From Pseudothioclava nitratireducens (GTDB taxonomy: Bacteria; Pseudomonadota; Alphaproteobacteria; Rhodobacterales; Rhodobacteraceae): 64,000 nt of DNA. Both the position numbers and the translations under genes were made by a program. The DNA lies in NCBI RefSeq assembly GCF_029210495.1, contig NZ_JARGDK010000001.1, positions 1 to 64,000 on the forward strand. Direction: 5' to 3'. Below are positions 43,841 through 52,466 of the stretch, one piece after another (the stretch's first letter is position 1; every line of letters begins with the position of its first letter). The notes under the pieces are model-generated. The model ran no database searches. It was given only the letters and a program-made list of their open reading frames with translations, and had not been told where the DNA came from.

Positions 43841-43868
43841 AGGGGCGGCGGCCAGCGTCGCCGCCCCT
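43841..43868 (+). terminator. GC hairpin after nosZ
   Basis: Perfect 10-base arms AGGGGCGGCG (43841-43850) and CGCCGCCCCT (43859-43868), eight bases after the nosZ stop. No T run follows; probably partial termination or protection of nosZ mRNA within the operon. Confidence 0.6.
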
Positions 43869-43910
43869 CCCCATCCGCAACACATGCAAACATTCGCAAG
43901 GAAACGCCTT

Positions 43911-44561
43911 ATGCGCCCGATCCTCCAAAGCCTGTTCGCCGCCGCTCTGGCGCTGACCGCGCTCCCCGCGATGGCCGATGACATCGCTGACGGCAAAAAG
44001 ATCTACATGACCAAATCCTGCATGGCCTGCCACGGCATGAAGGGCGCAAAGCCCGTGCTGAGCTATCCGATGCTTGCAGGCCAGAACGAGAAATACCTGC
44101 TGACCCAGATGAAAGACATCAAGGCCGGCAAGCGGGTCGGCACGATCGACCCGGCCAACAATGCCCCTTATGTGCAGGGCATGATCGACGTGATGCATCT
44201 CGTCGATGAGAGCGAGTTGAAGAAGGTTGCGAAATACCTCGCCTCGCTGCCGCCCGGCAAACCCAAACCCGTCGATCCGCCGCATGATCCGGCGCTGATC
44301 GCGGCTGGTGAAGAAGCCTACAAAAGCCTTGGCTGCAAATCCTGCCACGGCAACGAAGGCTCCAAGCCAACCACCAAGACCTATCCCTATCTCGCCGGGC
44401 TGAACGCGGAATATCTCGCCCGGGCAATGACCGAGATGCGCGAGAAGGTGCGCGTCAACGGCCAGTCTAAACTGATGTTCGGGACGATCAAGAAAGCCTC
44501 GGACGAAGACATCACCGCGATCGCCGCATGGCTGTCGCAAATCGACCGCTCCGCTGAGTGA
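43911..44561 (+). CDS. Diheme cytochrome c of the nos operon
   Basis: A 216-residue periplasmic diheme cytochrome resembling cytochrome c4, with a signal peptide (SLFAAALALTALPAMA), CMACH at 37-41 and CKSCH at 142-146. Clade II nos operons commonly encode such cytochromes to carry electrons to NosZ. The ATG at 43911 follows AAGGAAA. Located between nosZ and a second, unrelated diheme cytochrome. Confidence 0.9.
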   Translation: MRPILQSLFAAALALTALPAMADDIADGKKIYMTKSCMACHGMKGAKPVLSYPMLAGQNEKYLLTQMKDIKAGKRVGTIDPANNAPYVQGMIDVMHLVDESELKKVAKYLASLPPGKPKPVDPPHDPALIAAGEEAYKSLGCKSCHGNEGSKPTTKTYPYLAGLNAEYLARAMTEMREKVRVNGQSKLMFGTIKKASDEDITAIAAWLSQIDRSAE

Positions 44562-44577
44562 CGAAAGGAATTCATTC

Positions 44578-45291
44578 ATGAAAACCCATCTTCTTTCCGC
44601 CGCCCTCATCGCACTGGCCCTGCCGGCCTTTGCACAGGAAGGCACTGTCGACACCTCGTCCTGGAACCAGGGCGGGGGCGAGCAGGACGAAGCGCTCCAC
44701 CTGACCCCGGACCATGAGAACGGGATCGAGGTCTATGAGGTCTGCTCGGCCTGTCACCAACTGAACGGCTGGGGTCTCGATGACGGCACCTTCCCGCAGA
44801 TCGCGGGGCAGCATTACACTGTCATCATCAAGCAGCTTGCCGACATCCGCGCGCTGAACCGCGACAACCCGACGATGTATCCGTTCGCGCTGCCCTCGGA
44901 AATCGGCGGCTCGCAGTCGATCGCGGACGTGGCCGAGTATATCTCCAACCTGCCGATGAACCCGAATAACGGCGTCGGCGCGGGCGATGACCTCGAGCAC
45001 GGCGCGCAGCTTTATAAAGACAACTGCGTGCGCTGCCACGGCGAAAACGGCGAAGGTGACAACGACAAGTTCTATCCGCGCATCCACGGCCAGCACTACA
45101 ACTACCTCGTGCGCCAGTATCAGTGGATCAAGGAAGGCAAACGCCGCAACGCGAACCCGGACATGGTCCAGCAGATTCAGACCTTTACCGAGCGCGATAC
45201 GCTCGCGGTGCTCGACTACGTGTCGCGGCTGAAACCGCCGGCGGAAATGGTCGCTGACCCCGATTGGGTCAACCCCGACTACGACTGGTAA
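44578..45291 (+). CDS. Second diheme cytochrome c of the nos operon
   Basis: A 237-residue periplasmic cytochrome with a signal peptide, CSACH at 56-60 and CVRCH at 150-154, each in a class I type domain. The repeated pattern FPQIAGQHYTVIIKQLADIR / YPRIHGQHYNYLVRQYQWIK shows that it is an internal duplication. 16 bases after the first diheme cytochrome. Likely electron donor to NosZ or link from NosGH (inference). Confidence 0.9.
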   Translation: MKTHLLSAALIALALPAFAQEGTVDTSSWNQGGGEQDEALHLTPDHENGIEVYEVCSACHQLNGWGLDDGTFPQIAGQHYTVIIKQLADIRALNRDNPTMYPFALPSEIGGSQSIADVAEYISNLPMNPNNGVGAGDDLEHGAQLYKDNCVRCHGENGEGDNDKFYPRIHGQHYNYLVRQYQWIKEGKRRNANPDMVQQIQTFTERDTLAVLDYVSRLKPPAEMVADPDWVNPDYDW

Positions 45292-45302
45292 GACGACAAG
45301 AC

Positions 45303-45328
45303 CGGGCGGGGTCATCGCATCCCGCCCG
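45303..45328 (+). terminator. GC hairpin before the nosB-like gene
   Basis: Perfect eight-base arms CGGGCGGG (45303-45310) and CCCGCCCG (45321-45328) between the second diheme cytochrome and the nosB-like gene. No T run. Confidence 0.5.
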
Positions 45329-45356
45329 ACTGAACATAAGCCAAAGGACCTCACCC

Positions 45357-46538
45357 ATGGCCAAGGCCGCTTCTGACAAGCGCGGGATCGTTTTCCGCGT
45401 CCTGACCTTCATATCCGTCTGCCTGATCGCCGCATCCTTCTTCAGCCCCGGCTGGTGGGTGTCGCTGACCGCGCCCAACTACCCCGAGGCAACCTTCCCG
45501 CAGGGGATCAAGATCCTGTTCCACATGGACTCGGTGCGCAATGGCTGCACGATCCGCACCAGCGAAGAGGTCGAAGAGAACGAGGCGCTCGATTGCGTCC
45601 ACGAGATGGACACGATCAACCACTATGTCGGCATGTATCCGATCGCTTCGGGCGGACCGGTCGAGAAAGCCTTCTCGCCATTCCTGTTCGCCATGATGGG
45701 GGTGATGCTTCTGGCCTTTGCCGCCCCTGGGCGCAGCGCCCGGATCGGCGTTTCGGTTCTGGGCTATGGCGCGATCGCGGTCTGGATGTGGATGGCGATC
45801 TACGGGCAGAACGGGATCTCCAAGCACACGACCGGCTATCTTGAGGGGCTTGTGGTCTCGCTTGGGCAGGACAGTTCCGAGACGGTGGACGACTCGAACC
45901 TCTCTCCCATCGTCAAGATGTTGCGTGACAGCCTCGCCGAGAGTGAGAAAGAAGAACAGGTCACGGTGGCCGCAACCGGCGACAAACAGGCGCTGATCGA
46001 CAACCTGCGCGCCAATTTCAACATCGACCAGAACAAGCTGCCCGCCGCCGAGCAGGAAGAGTGGACCGGCTCGGTAATGCAGGTCTTCAAATGGCACTAT
46101 GCGAAATCGCTGGCGCGCTGGTTCAACGAACCCGAACGCAATGATCCCTTGGTGGCGACGATGTCCTCGGTCGCGCAGATCCTGTTCGTCGTGATCCTCG
46201 CCTTCATGGCGCTGATGATCTTTGCCGCCTTCTCGGCACGCTCGGTCTTTTACTGGCTGCTGGTGCTGGTGCCGATGGCACTGCCGGTCGGGTTCCTCGC
46301 GGAATATGCCGGTTGGCTGTGGTGGTATGGGCACTCGCTCAACGAGATGGGCGCGTTCACACTCAAACCGTTCATGCCGACGGTGTTCGGGGACGGCAAG
46401 GTGGCGCAGTTCACCACGCATTCCTACCCGTCCATCGGCTTTGGCCTGATGATCGCCTCCTCGGCGCTCCTGCTGCTCGCCGCGCTGATCCGCTTCAAGC
46501 AGATCCGCCTCGCGGGTGATGACGCCGCACGCATGTGA
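45357..46538 (+). CDS. nosB: NosB-like membrane protein
   Basis: A 393-residue polytopic membrane protein with an N-terminal helix (VFRVLTFISVCLIAASFF), a periplasmic loop with two Cys residues (Cys62 in NGCTIR and a second in ALDCVHEMD), and further helices after about residue 95 and in the C-terminal third. Its position directly before nosD and its membrane pattern match NosB, a protein of unknown function found only in clade II nos operons. The ATG at 45357 follows an AAAGGA site. The name rests on context and general resemblance. Confidence 0.75.
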   Translation: MAKAASDKRGIVFRVLTFISVCLIAASFFSPGWWVSLTAPNYPEATFPQGIKILFHMDSVRNGCTIRTSEEVEENEALDCVHEMDTINHYVGMYPIASGGPVEKAFSPFLFAMMGVMLLAFAAPGRSARIGVSVLGYGAIAVWMWMAIYGQNGISKHTTGYLEGLVVSLGQDSSETVDDSNLSPIVKMLRDSLAESEKEEQVTVAATGDKQALIDNLRANFNIDQNKLPAAEQEEWTGSVMQVFKWHYAKSLARWFNEPERNDPLVATMSSVAQILFVVILAFMALMIFAAFSARSVFYWLLVLVPMALPVGFLAEYAGWLWWYGHSLNEMGAFTLKPFMPTVFGDGKVAQFTTHSYPSIGFGLMIASSALLLLAALIRFKQIRLAGDDAARM

Positions 46539-46546
46539 GAGCCGCC

Positions 46547-47839
46547 ATGATCCGCCGTGCCGCCCTTGTGATTGCCGCCTGCGCCGCCCTGCTTCCGGGG
46601 CTGGCGCAAGCGGGCGCGCTTCAGGACATGATCGACGCCGCCCCCGATGGCGCCGAGATCGTGCTGCCTGCGGGTGTCCATGAAGGGCCCATCGTCATCA
46701 CCCATCCGGTGGTGATCGACGGACAGGGCGCGGCGGTGATCGACGGCGGCGGCACGGGCACCGTGGTCACAATCGAGACCAATGGGGTCACACTCAAGAA
46801 CCTGACGATCCGCAACTCGGGTCGTCTGCACAACAAGGTGGATGCCGGGCTGCGCATCCATGGCAGCTTCAACGTCATCCGCGACGTGCGCATCGAGAAT
46901 TCGCTGTTCGGCATGGACCTGACGCAGGCCTCGAACAACGTGCTGCGGCGCAACTATATCAGCTCCAAGGACATGCCGCTGGAAATGCGCGGCGACTCGG
47001 TGCGGATCTGGTATTCGAACGACAATATTTTCGAACAGAACCATATCGAGCATTCGCGCGATTTCGTGATCTGGTATTCCGAGGGCAACAAGATCCGTGA
47101 CAACCGTATCCAGCACGGGCGCTATGGCATCCATTTCATGTATGCCCACGAGAATTTCGTCGAGGATAACGAGATCTCGGACTGCGTGGTCGGCATTTTC
47201 CTGATGTATGCCAACGATATCCGGGTGACCGGCAACCAGATCCTGCGCGCCTGGGGCGCGAGCGGCATGGGGGTTGGCTTCAAGGAAACTTCGGGCGCCG
47301 TGGTCGAGGATAATAAAATCCTCGGGAACGCCATCGGCATCTATCTCGATCCCTCGCCCTGGGACCCGGACAAGACGAACGAATTTCACCGCAACCACAT
47401 CGCCTATAACGGCGTGGGGGTCGAGTTCCACACCGACTGGGTGGGCAATAACTTCTCGCAGAACAACTTCCGCTCGAACTTCACCCAGGTTTCGGTGCGT
47501 GGGCGTGGCACGGCGCTGCGCGAGGGCTGGCACGGCAATCACTGGGACGACTTCGCGGGTTTTGACCGCGATGGCGACGGCATCGGCGACAGCCCCTATG
47601 AGGTCTATAACTATGCCGACCGGCTCTGGATGGACCTGCCGCCGGCACAGTTCTTCCGGGGCGGCATCGCGCTCTCGGCGCTCGATTTCGTCGAGCGTCT
47701 GGCGCCCTTCACCGAGCCCCGCCTGCTCGTGCGCGAGGCCGCCCCGGTGGTCGAGCCGATCGAGCACGCCGCCGCTGTGGCCCCCACCGCCACGCAATCC
47801 GACAGACCCAAAACCGCACTGGAGATGCTGACGCAATGA
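46547..47839 (+). CDS. nosD: NosD copper-centre assembly protein
   Basis: Periplasmic beta-helix protein needed to build the CuZ centre of NosZ, working with the NosFY ABC transporter. The 430-residue product has a signal peptide (ending LLPGLAQAG), right-handed beta-helix repeats (N-x-I-x-x-N patterns), and the NosD segments YGIHFMYAHENFVEDN and GIFLMYANDIRVTGN. The ATG at 46547 begins the signal peptide; a GTG at 46535 is an alternative. Confidence 0.95.
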   Translation: MIRRAALVIAACAALLPGLAQAGALQDMIDAAPDGAEIVLPAGVHEGPIVITHPVVIDGQGAAVIDGGGTGTVVTIETNGVTLKNLTIRNSGRLHNKVDAGLRIHGSFNVIRDVRIENSLFGMDLTQASNNVLRRNYISSKDMPLEMRGDSVRIWYSNDNIFEQNHIEHSRDFVIWYSEGNKIRDNRIQHGRYGIHFMYAHENFVEDNEISDCVVGIFLMYANDIRVTGNQILRAWGASGMGVGFKETSGAVVEDNKILGNAIGIYLDPSPWDPDKTNEFHRNHIAYNGVGVEFHTDWVGNNFSQNNFRSNFTQVSVRGRGTALREGWHGNHWDDFAGFDRDGDGIGDSPYEVYNYADRLWMDLPPAQFFRGGIALSALDFVERLAPFTEPRLLVREAAPVVEPIEHAAAVAPTATQSDRPKTALEMLTQ

Positions 47840-48624
47840 CCCAGTCCGACACCCCAAAACCGGCCCCCGTGCCCGCCCCCAAGAAGCAGCGCCTGACCCG
47901 GCGCGAGCTGGAGCGACGGCGCATCCTGCTGCGCTCTGTGGGCGCGGGCGCCGCCGCCATCGCCGCCGGGCTGATCGGCTGGTATCCGGTGCGCGAGCGC
48001 ATCTTCGACCGGCTCCGCCCACCCGGCGCACTGGACGAGGACGCCTTCCTCGCCGCCTGCATCAAATGCGGGCAATGCGTGCAGGTCTGCCCGGTTGAGG
48101 CGATCAAGCTGGCCGATGGCGACGAGGGCTACGGCCTCGGCGTGCCCTATATCGACGCGCGCGCGCAGGCCTGCGATTTTTCCTGCGACGCGGTGCAATG
48201 CGTGCTGGCCTGTCCTACGGGCGCGCTCAGCCATGAGATCGCGCATAAGGAAGAGGTCACGATGGGCTTTGCCCGGCTTGCCCGGCCCGATAGCTGTCTG
48301 GCGGTCAAGGGTGAGGGCTTTACCGGCCTTGCGCGCGGTTACGACTTCGAGGGCCTGCTGCGTTACGAGGAAATCGACCGCTGGGAGCCGCAACCCGTCG
48401 CCTCCTATTCCTACGATCTGGAGCTGTGCGACCTGTGCATGCGCGAATGCCCGATCGAAGGGGCGATCACGCTGGAACCGATCTCGGCCGATGCGGATGA
48501 CCCGCGCCGGATGCCGACGATCCATAAATCCTGCGTCGGCTGCGGCACCTGCGAGATGATGTGCCCGACCGAACCCGCCTCGATCGTGATCGACACCGAA
48601 CTCAAGCTGGGGGACATCGCATGA
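47836..48624 (+). CDS. nosG: NosG ferredoxin-type protein
   Basis: NapG-like four-cluster ferredoxin encoded in clade II nos operons. The 262-residue product has a twin-arginine-like N-terminus (RRRILLRSVGAGAAAIAAG) and clusters CIKCGQCVQVCP, CDFSCDAVQCVLACP, CDLCMRECP and CVGCGTCEMMCP. With NosH it is expected to transfer electrons from the quinol pool toward NosZ, replacing NosR. Overlaps nosD and nosH by four bases each. Confidence 0.9.
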   Translation: MTQSDTPKPAPVPAPKKQRLTRRELERRRILLRSVGAGAAAIAAGLIGWYPVRERIFDRLRPPGALDEDAFLAACIKCGQCVQVCPVEAIKLADGDEGYGLGVPYIDARAQACDFSCDAVQCVLACPTGALSHEIAHKEEVTMGFARLARPDSCLAVKGEGFTGLARGYDFEGLLRYEEIDRWEPQPVASYSYDLELCDLCMRECPIEGAITLEPISADADDPRRMPTIHKSCVGCGTCEMMCPTEPASIVIDTELKLGDIA

Positions 48625-49598
48625 AATGGTATCTCCACAAGCTGGCGATGATGTTCGGGGCCGCCCCGCGCAAGGCCTCTCCTGCCGAGGAGACAGAGGC
48701 CGCGCGGGAGATGAAGAAGTTCAAAAAGACCCCCGAGCAGGCGCAAAAGCGCAAGGACATCATCGAGCATGAGCACCAGTATCCGGTGATCAGTCACAAA
48801 TGGCGCAACCTGCGCTGGCTCTCGATTATCGTGATCAACGCGATGTTCATCGTGTCCTTCGCGTGGGACGTGCAGCTTGTCGAAGGCTCGATGTCCGCCT
48901 CGCGGTTCCTTGGCTTCCACATGGCCGATCCGAATGCCGCGATTCAGGTCACGCTGGCCTTCAAGGAGCTGATGCTGAACCTCGTGATCGGTACGGTGAC
49001 GGTGATCTTGCTATGGTGGCTGGTCGGCGGGCGGGCATTTTGTTCCTGGGCCTGCCCCTATCACCTGCTGGCCGAATGGGCCGAGGCGATCCACCTGTTC
49101 CTCGCCCGCAAGGGCTGGGTCAAGGATCACCCGTTCCATCGCGGGATGCGCGTGGTGCTCTGGGTCGTGTTCATGGTGCTGGCCTTCGTCACCGGCTACA
49201 CGGTGTTCGAGTATATCAACCCTGTGGGCATCGTCAGCCGCGCGCTGATCTATGGCCCCACCGTCGCGGTGATCTGGGTGATCTTCCTGCTCGGGATCGA
49301 GATCTTCTTCTCGCGCCGGTTCTGGTGCCGCTATGTCTGCCCGATCGGGCTCACCTATGGGGTGACTTCGGCAGCGGCGCCCTTGCAGATCAAATACGAC
49401 CTCGACAAATGCGTCCACGAGGGCGAGTGCCGCGCGGTCTGCCTTGTGCCGCATGTTCTGGAAATCACCAAGATGGGCTATGCTTCGGACACGACCGAGT
49501 ATATCGGCCCCGATTGCACACGCTGCGGCCTGTGCGTCGATGCCTGCCCGCAAAAGGCGCTGAGCTTCACGGTTCGCGGCCTCGATAAGATCGTCTGA
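48621..49598 (+). CDS. nosH: NosH membrane iron-sulfur protein
   Basis: NapH-like quinol dehydrogenase partner of NosG. The 325-residue product has a long charged N-terminus, four membrane helices, two CxxxCP motifs (CSWACPYH, CRYVCPIG) and two C-terminal clusters (CVHEGECRAVC and CTRCGLCVDACP); the first cluster has unusual cysteine spacing. The ATG overlaps the nosG stop. It is distinct from the island's own NapH at 14352-15272. Confidence 0.9.
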   Translation: MKWYLHKLAMMFGAAPRKASPAEETEAAREMKKFKKTPEQAQKRKDIIEHEHQYPVISHKWRNLRWLSIIVINAMFIVSFAWDVQLVEGSMSASRFLGFHMADPNAAIQVTLAFKELMLNLVIGTVTVILLWWLVGGRAFCSWACPYHLLAEWAEAIHLFLARKGWVKDHPFHRGMRVVLWVVFMVLAFVTGYTVFEYINPVGIVSRALIYGPTVAVIWVIFLLGIEIFFSRRFWCRYVCPIGLTYGVTSAAAPLQIKYDLDKCVHEGECRAVCLVPHVLEITKMGYASDTTEYIGPDCTRCGLCVDACPQKALSFTVRGLDKIV

Positions 49599-49606
49599 GG
49601 AGTGCC

Positions 49607-50470
49607 ATGATTACCATCGACCGCCTCACCAAACGCTTCGACCGCCGCGCGGTTCTCGACGAGTTGACGCTCTCGATTGATGCGGGCGACCGGATTGCAT
49701 TGATCGGCTCGAACGGCGCGGGCAAGACCACACTGTTTCGCTGCCTGCTGGGCCATTACGGCCATCAGGGCACGATCAGTTTTGACGGCAGCGCGGGCCG
49801 CCGACGCGAGGCGTCTGCGCTCGCGCGGGTGGCCTTCGTGCCGCAACTGCCGCCGCCGCTGCGGATGCCTGTGGGCGAGTTGCTGGCCTTCGCCGAGCGT
49901 GGCGCGGGCGCGGATGCGGCGCTCATGCGCGAGATCGCGGGGCGGATGGGGATCGACCTCGACGAGGTGAAATCGCGTCCCTTCTATCGGCTATCCGGCG
50001 GGCAGAAGCAGAAAATCCTCGTGACCGTCGCACTTGGTCGCGCGGTCGACCTGATGATCTTCGACGAACCGGCGGCCAATCTCGACCCGGCCGCGCGCGC
50101 GGTCTTTATCGACCTGCTGGCCGAGCGCAAGGAGGCCTCGATGCTGATCGCCTCGCACCGGCTTGAAGAGGTCGCGCCACTGGTGAACCGGGTGATCGAA
50201 CTGGACCGGGGCCGCGTGGTGCTCGATGACGAGGTGGTGGACCGGCTGCGCGCGGGCGAGTTCCGCATGGCGACCATCACACTTGCTCAGCCGCATGAGC
50301 CGTTCGCCGCGGCTCTGGCCGGATGGGGCTTTGCCACCGATCCTGCGGGGCTGCGTTTCACCGGCCCCGTCCCCGCCGCCGAGACCTTCCGCTTCCTCGG
50401 CCTTCTCGCCCGCTACGGCAGCCTGATCGACAGTCTCGCGCTCGATCAGGACGTTATGGAAAGGGTCTGA
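49607..50470 (+). CDS. nosF: NosF ABC transporter ATPase
   Basis: ATPase of the NosFY transporter that, with NosD, supplies sulfur for the CuZ centre. The 287-residue product has Walker A GSNGAGKTT, the signature LSGGQKQK, and Walker B LMIFDEPAANLDP. Located between nosH and nosL. Confidence 0.95.
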   Translation: MITIDRLTKRFDRRAVLDELTLSIDAGDRIALIGSNGAGKTTLFRCLLGHYGHQGTISFDGSAGRRREASALARVAFVPQLPPPLRMPVGELLAFAERGAGADAALMREIAGRMGIDLDEVKSRPFYRLSGGQKQKILVTVALGRAVDLMIFDEPAANLDPAARAVFIDLLAERKEASMLIASHRLEEVAPLVNRVIELDRGRVVLDDEVVDRLRAGEFRMATITLAQPHEPFAAALAGWGFATDPAGLRFTGPVPAAETFRFLGLLARYGSLIDSLALDQDVMERV

Positions 50471-50473
50471 CCC

Positions 50474-50959
50474 ATGTGCCGCAACTGCTCTCCGCTCAGC
50501 CGCCGCCAAATACTCGCCCTGCTCGCCGCCGCCCCGCTGGTCGGCGCGTGCAAACCGCAGACCGAGGGTCCCGAAGACATCCGCTGGGGCCGGGAGACCT
50601 GCGAGATTTGCGGGATGATCATCTCCGAGCCGCATTACGCCGCCGAAGTGCGCGGCGGACCCGAGAAAAAACTGGTGAAATTCGACGATATCGGGGACGC
50701 GGTGCATTGGCTCGAATTGCAGGATTGGCGCGCACAGCCGGGCACAGAATTCTGGGTGATGAACAGCGAGAACGGCACCGAATGGCTTGACGCAAGGCAA
50801 GCGGCCTATCGCACCGGCGTCATCAGCCCGATGGATTACGGCTTTGCCGCCGTGAAGTACCCGGCCTCGGATACGGTGGATTACGCGGCCATGTATCAGG
50901 CCTGCCTTGATCGCGGGCTGACGTCGCGCTGCTTGCCGGAAGCCCATCTGGAGGGATAA
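50474..50959 (+). CDS. nosL: NosL copper chaperone lipoprotein
   Basis: Outer-membrane-directed lipoprotein that delivers Cu(I) to NosZ. The 161-residue product has a lipobox LVGAC (Cys26) preceded by an RR-containing n-region, the NosL motif CEICGMIISEPHYAAEV and the KLVKFDDIGDAVHW segment. Overlaps the nosY start by one base. Confidence 0.95.
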   Translation: MCRNCSPLSRRQILALLAAAPLVGACKPQTEGPEDIRWGRETCEICGMIISEPHYAAEVRGGPEKKLVKFDDIGDAVHWLELQDWRAQPGTEFWVMNSENGTEWLDARQAAYRTGVISPMDYGFAAVKYPASDTVDYAAMYQACLDRGLTSRCLPEAHLEG

Positions 50960-51870
50960 TGATGAACGCCATGAGCACCGATCCTCTCTCCGCCCCGACG
51001 ACGCCCGGCCTGCGCCTGCCCGCCCGGCCCGAGGCCCCGCCCCGCACCGGGCTTGGCCTCTCGATGCGGCTGGAATTCGCGGAATCGCTGCGCTCGCGCT
51101 GGTTCCATTTCTATTCTGTCGTGGTGGTGGGGCTGATGCTCTTGCTGATCACCACCGGGATTTCCGAAAGCCGCGTGCTTGGCTTCACCGGGCTGTCGCG
51201 GCTTCTGGTGACCTACATCCAGATCATGATGGCGGTGCTGCCGCTGTTCATCGTGGTGACCACCGCGCGCTCGATGGTGGGTGACCGCGAGGCGGGCAAT
51301 CTCGAATATATGCTCGCCTTCCCGGTCTCGCTGCGAGTCTGGTACTGGGGCCGGTTCCTTGCGCGTCTGGGGCTTGTGCTGGCGCCGATCGCGCTCTCGC
51401 TTGCGCTGGCGGCGGGGTATGGGATGGTCCGCGGCCACAGCGTCCCCTGGACCCATATCGCGCTTTATTCCGGGCTGACCGCAGCGCTCACGGCCTGTTT
51501 CCTCGGCATCGGCTTTCTGATCTCGGCGCTCTCGCGGTCCACCGAGGTGGCGCTCGGCGCATCGCTTCTGGTCTGGCTTGCGCTTGTCGCGCTGCTCGAT
51601 CTGCTGCTGCTTTCGGTTCTGATCCAGGGGCAGTTCATCCCGGAATTCGTGATCGGGATTGCGCTGGCCAACCCGCTGCAAAGCTTCCGCACGGCTTCGA
51701 TGATCCTGTTCGACCCGCAGCTGATCCTGCTTGGCCCGGCCTCTTACGTGATCCTCGACCACTTTGGAGTCACGGGCTATGTGGTCTGGGCAATGATCTA
51801 CCCGACCGTTCTGGGGCTGGTTTTTGCCGCGCTTGGCTACTGGCGGTTCTCGCGCGGCGATCTGGTGTAA
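50959..51870 (+). CDS. nosY: NosY ABC transporter permease
   Basis: Membrane subunit of the NosFY transporter. The 303-residue product has six membrane helices and the NosY/ABC-2 pattern ARSMVGDREAGNLEYMLAFP. The ATG at 50959 overlaps the nosL stop; a second ATG at 50962 is also possible. Last gene of the nos operon, followed by a terminator. Confidence 0.94.
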   Translation: MMNAMSTDPLSAPTTPGLRLPARPEAPPRTGLGLSMRLEFAESLRSRWFHFYSVVVVGLMLLLITTGISESRVLGFTGLSRLLVTYIQIMMAVLPLFIVVTTARSMVGDREAGNLEYMLAFPVSLRVWYWGRFLARLGLVLAPIALSLALAAGYGMVRGHSVPWTHIALYSGLTAALTACFLGIGFLISALSRSTEVALGASLLVWLALVALLDLLLLSVLIQGQFIPEFVIGIALANPLQSFRTASMILFDPQLILLGPASYVILDHFGVTGYVVWAMIYPTVLGLVFAALGYWRFSRGDLV

Positions 51871-51875
51871 CGCAA

Positions 51876-51905
51876 AAGGCCCGGACGCGTGTCCGGGCCT
51901 TCGTT
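51876..51905. terminator. Bidirectional terminator between nosY and tlpA
   Basis: Perfect 11-base arms AAGGCCCGGAC and GTCCGGGCCTT with a GCGT loop, followed by CGTTTT on the plus strand and preceded by AAAA. It ends nosY and the convergent tlpA. Confidence 0.85.
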
Positions 51906-51923
51906 TTGGTGCGAGGGCGCGGC

Positions 51924-52466
51924 TCAGAGCATCGCGCGCAGCCAGTCGACCGTCTTATCATCGTCCCAGCGAGCCTCTCCCGCGACGACGAAGCGCATCC
52001 GCCCCTCGGCGTCGAGGATCGCCGTGCTGGGCAGGTTCTCGAGATCGAGCACAGCCTTGAGGTTCTCGCCCTCACCGATCAGCACCGGCAGGTTGTCGAT
52101 CCCGGTCTCGGTGTAGAAGCGGCGCACGCCCGAAGCCCCGCGCCAGTCGAAGGCAAGCGGCATCACATCCACCGCATGCCCCTCCAGCAGCTCCGCCAGA
52201 CGTGCCAGCGACGGCATCTCGCGGCGGCATGGCACGCACCACGGTCCCCAGAGGTTGAGCACGACGATCCGTCCCGCATGATCTGCGAGACTGACAGGCG
52301 CACCCGTCCCATCTTCGATCTGCAACGGCTTGGCATCGGGCAGACCCGGCACCGGACGGGCCAGCGAAACCGCGGAGGGCGCGAAATTCTCAGCCAGAAG
52401 CGGTCGGGGCAAGACGGCAAAAGCGCCCATCCCGCCCAGAACCGCACGTCGCGTGGGGCGCGTCAT
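51924..52466 (-). CDS. TlpA-like thioredoxin-fold protein
   Basis: A 180-residue exported thioredoxin-fold protein with a twin-arginine-like start (RRAVLGGMGAFAVLP), the redox motif WCVPC (Cys77, Cys80), and LPSTAILDAEG with the cis-Pro. TlpA proteins reduce Sco and CuA apo-centres before copper insertion. Overlaps the sco stop by four bases. In this context its target is probably the CuA centre of NosZ (inference). Confidence 0.88.
   Translation of the reverse strand: MTRPTRRAVLGGMGAFAVLPRPLLAENFAPSAVSLARPVPGLPDAKPLQIEDGTGAPVSLADHAGRIVVLNLWGPWCVPCRREMPSLARLAELLEGHAVDVMPLAFDWRGASGVRRFYTETGIDNLPVLIGEGENLKAVLDLENLPSTAILDAEGRMRFVVAGEARWDDDKTVDWLRAML

Noticed and set aside
41452-43899. 815-residue open frame antisense to nosZ
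   Set aside because: NosZ on the plus strand has full active-site motifs; the antisense product shows only shadow composition.
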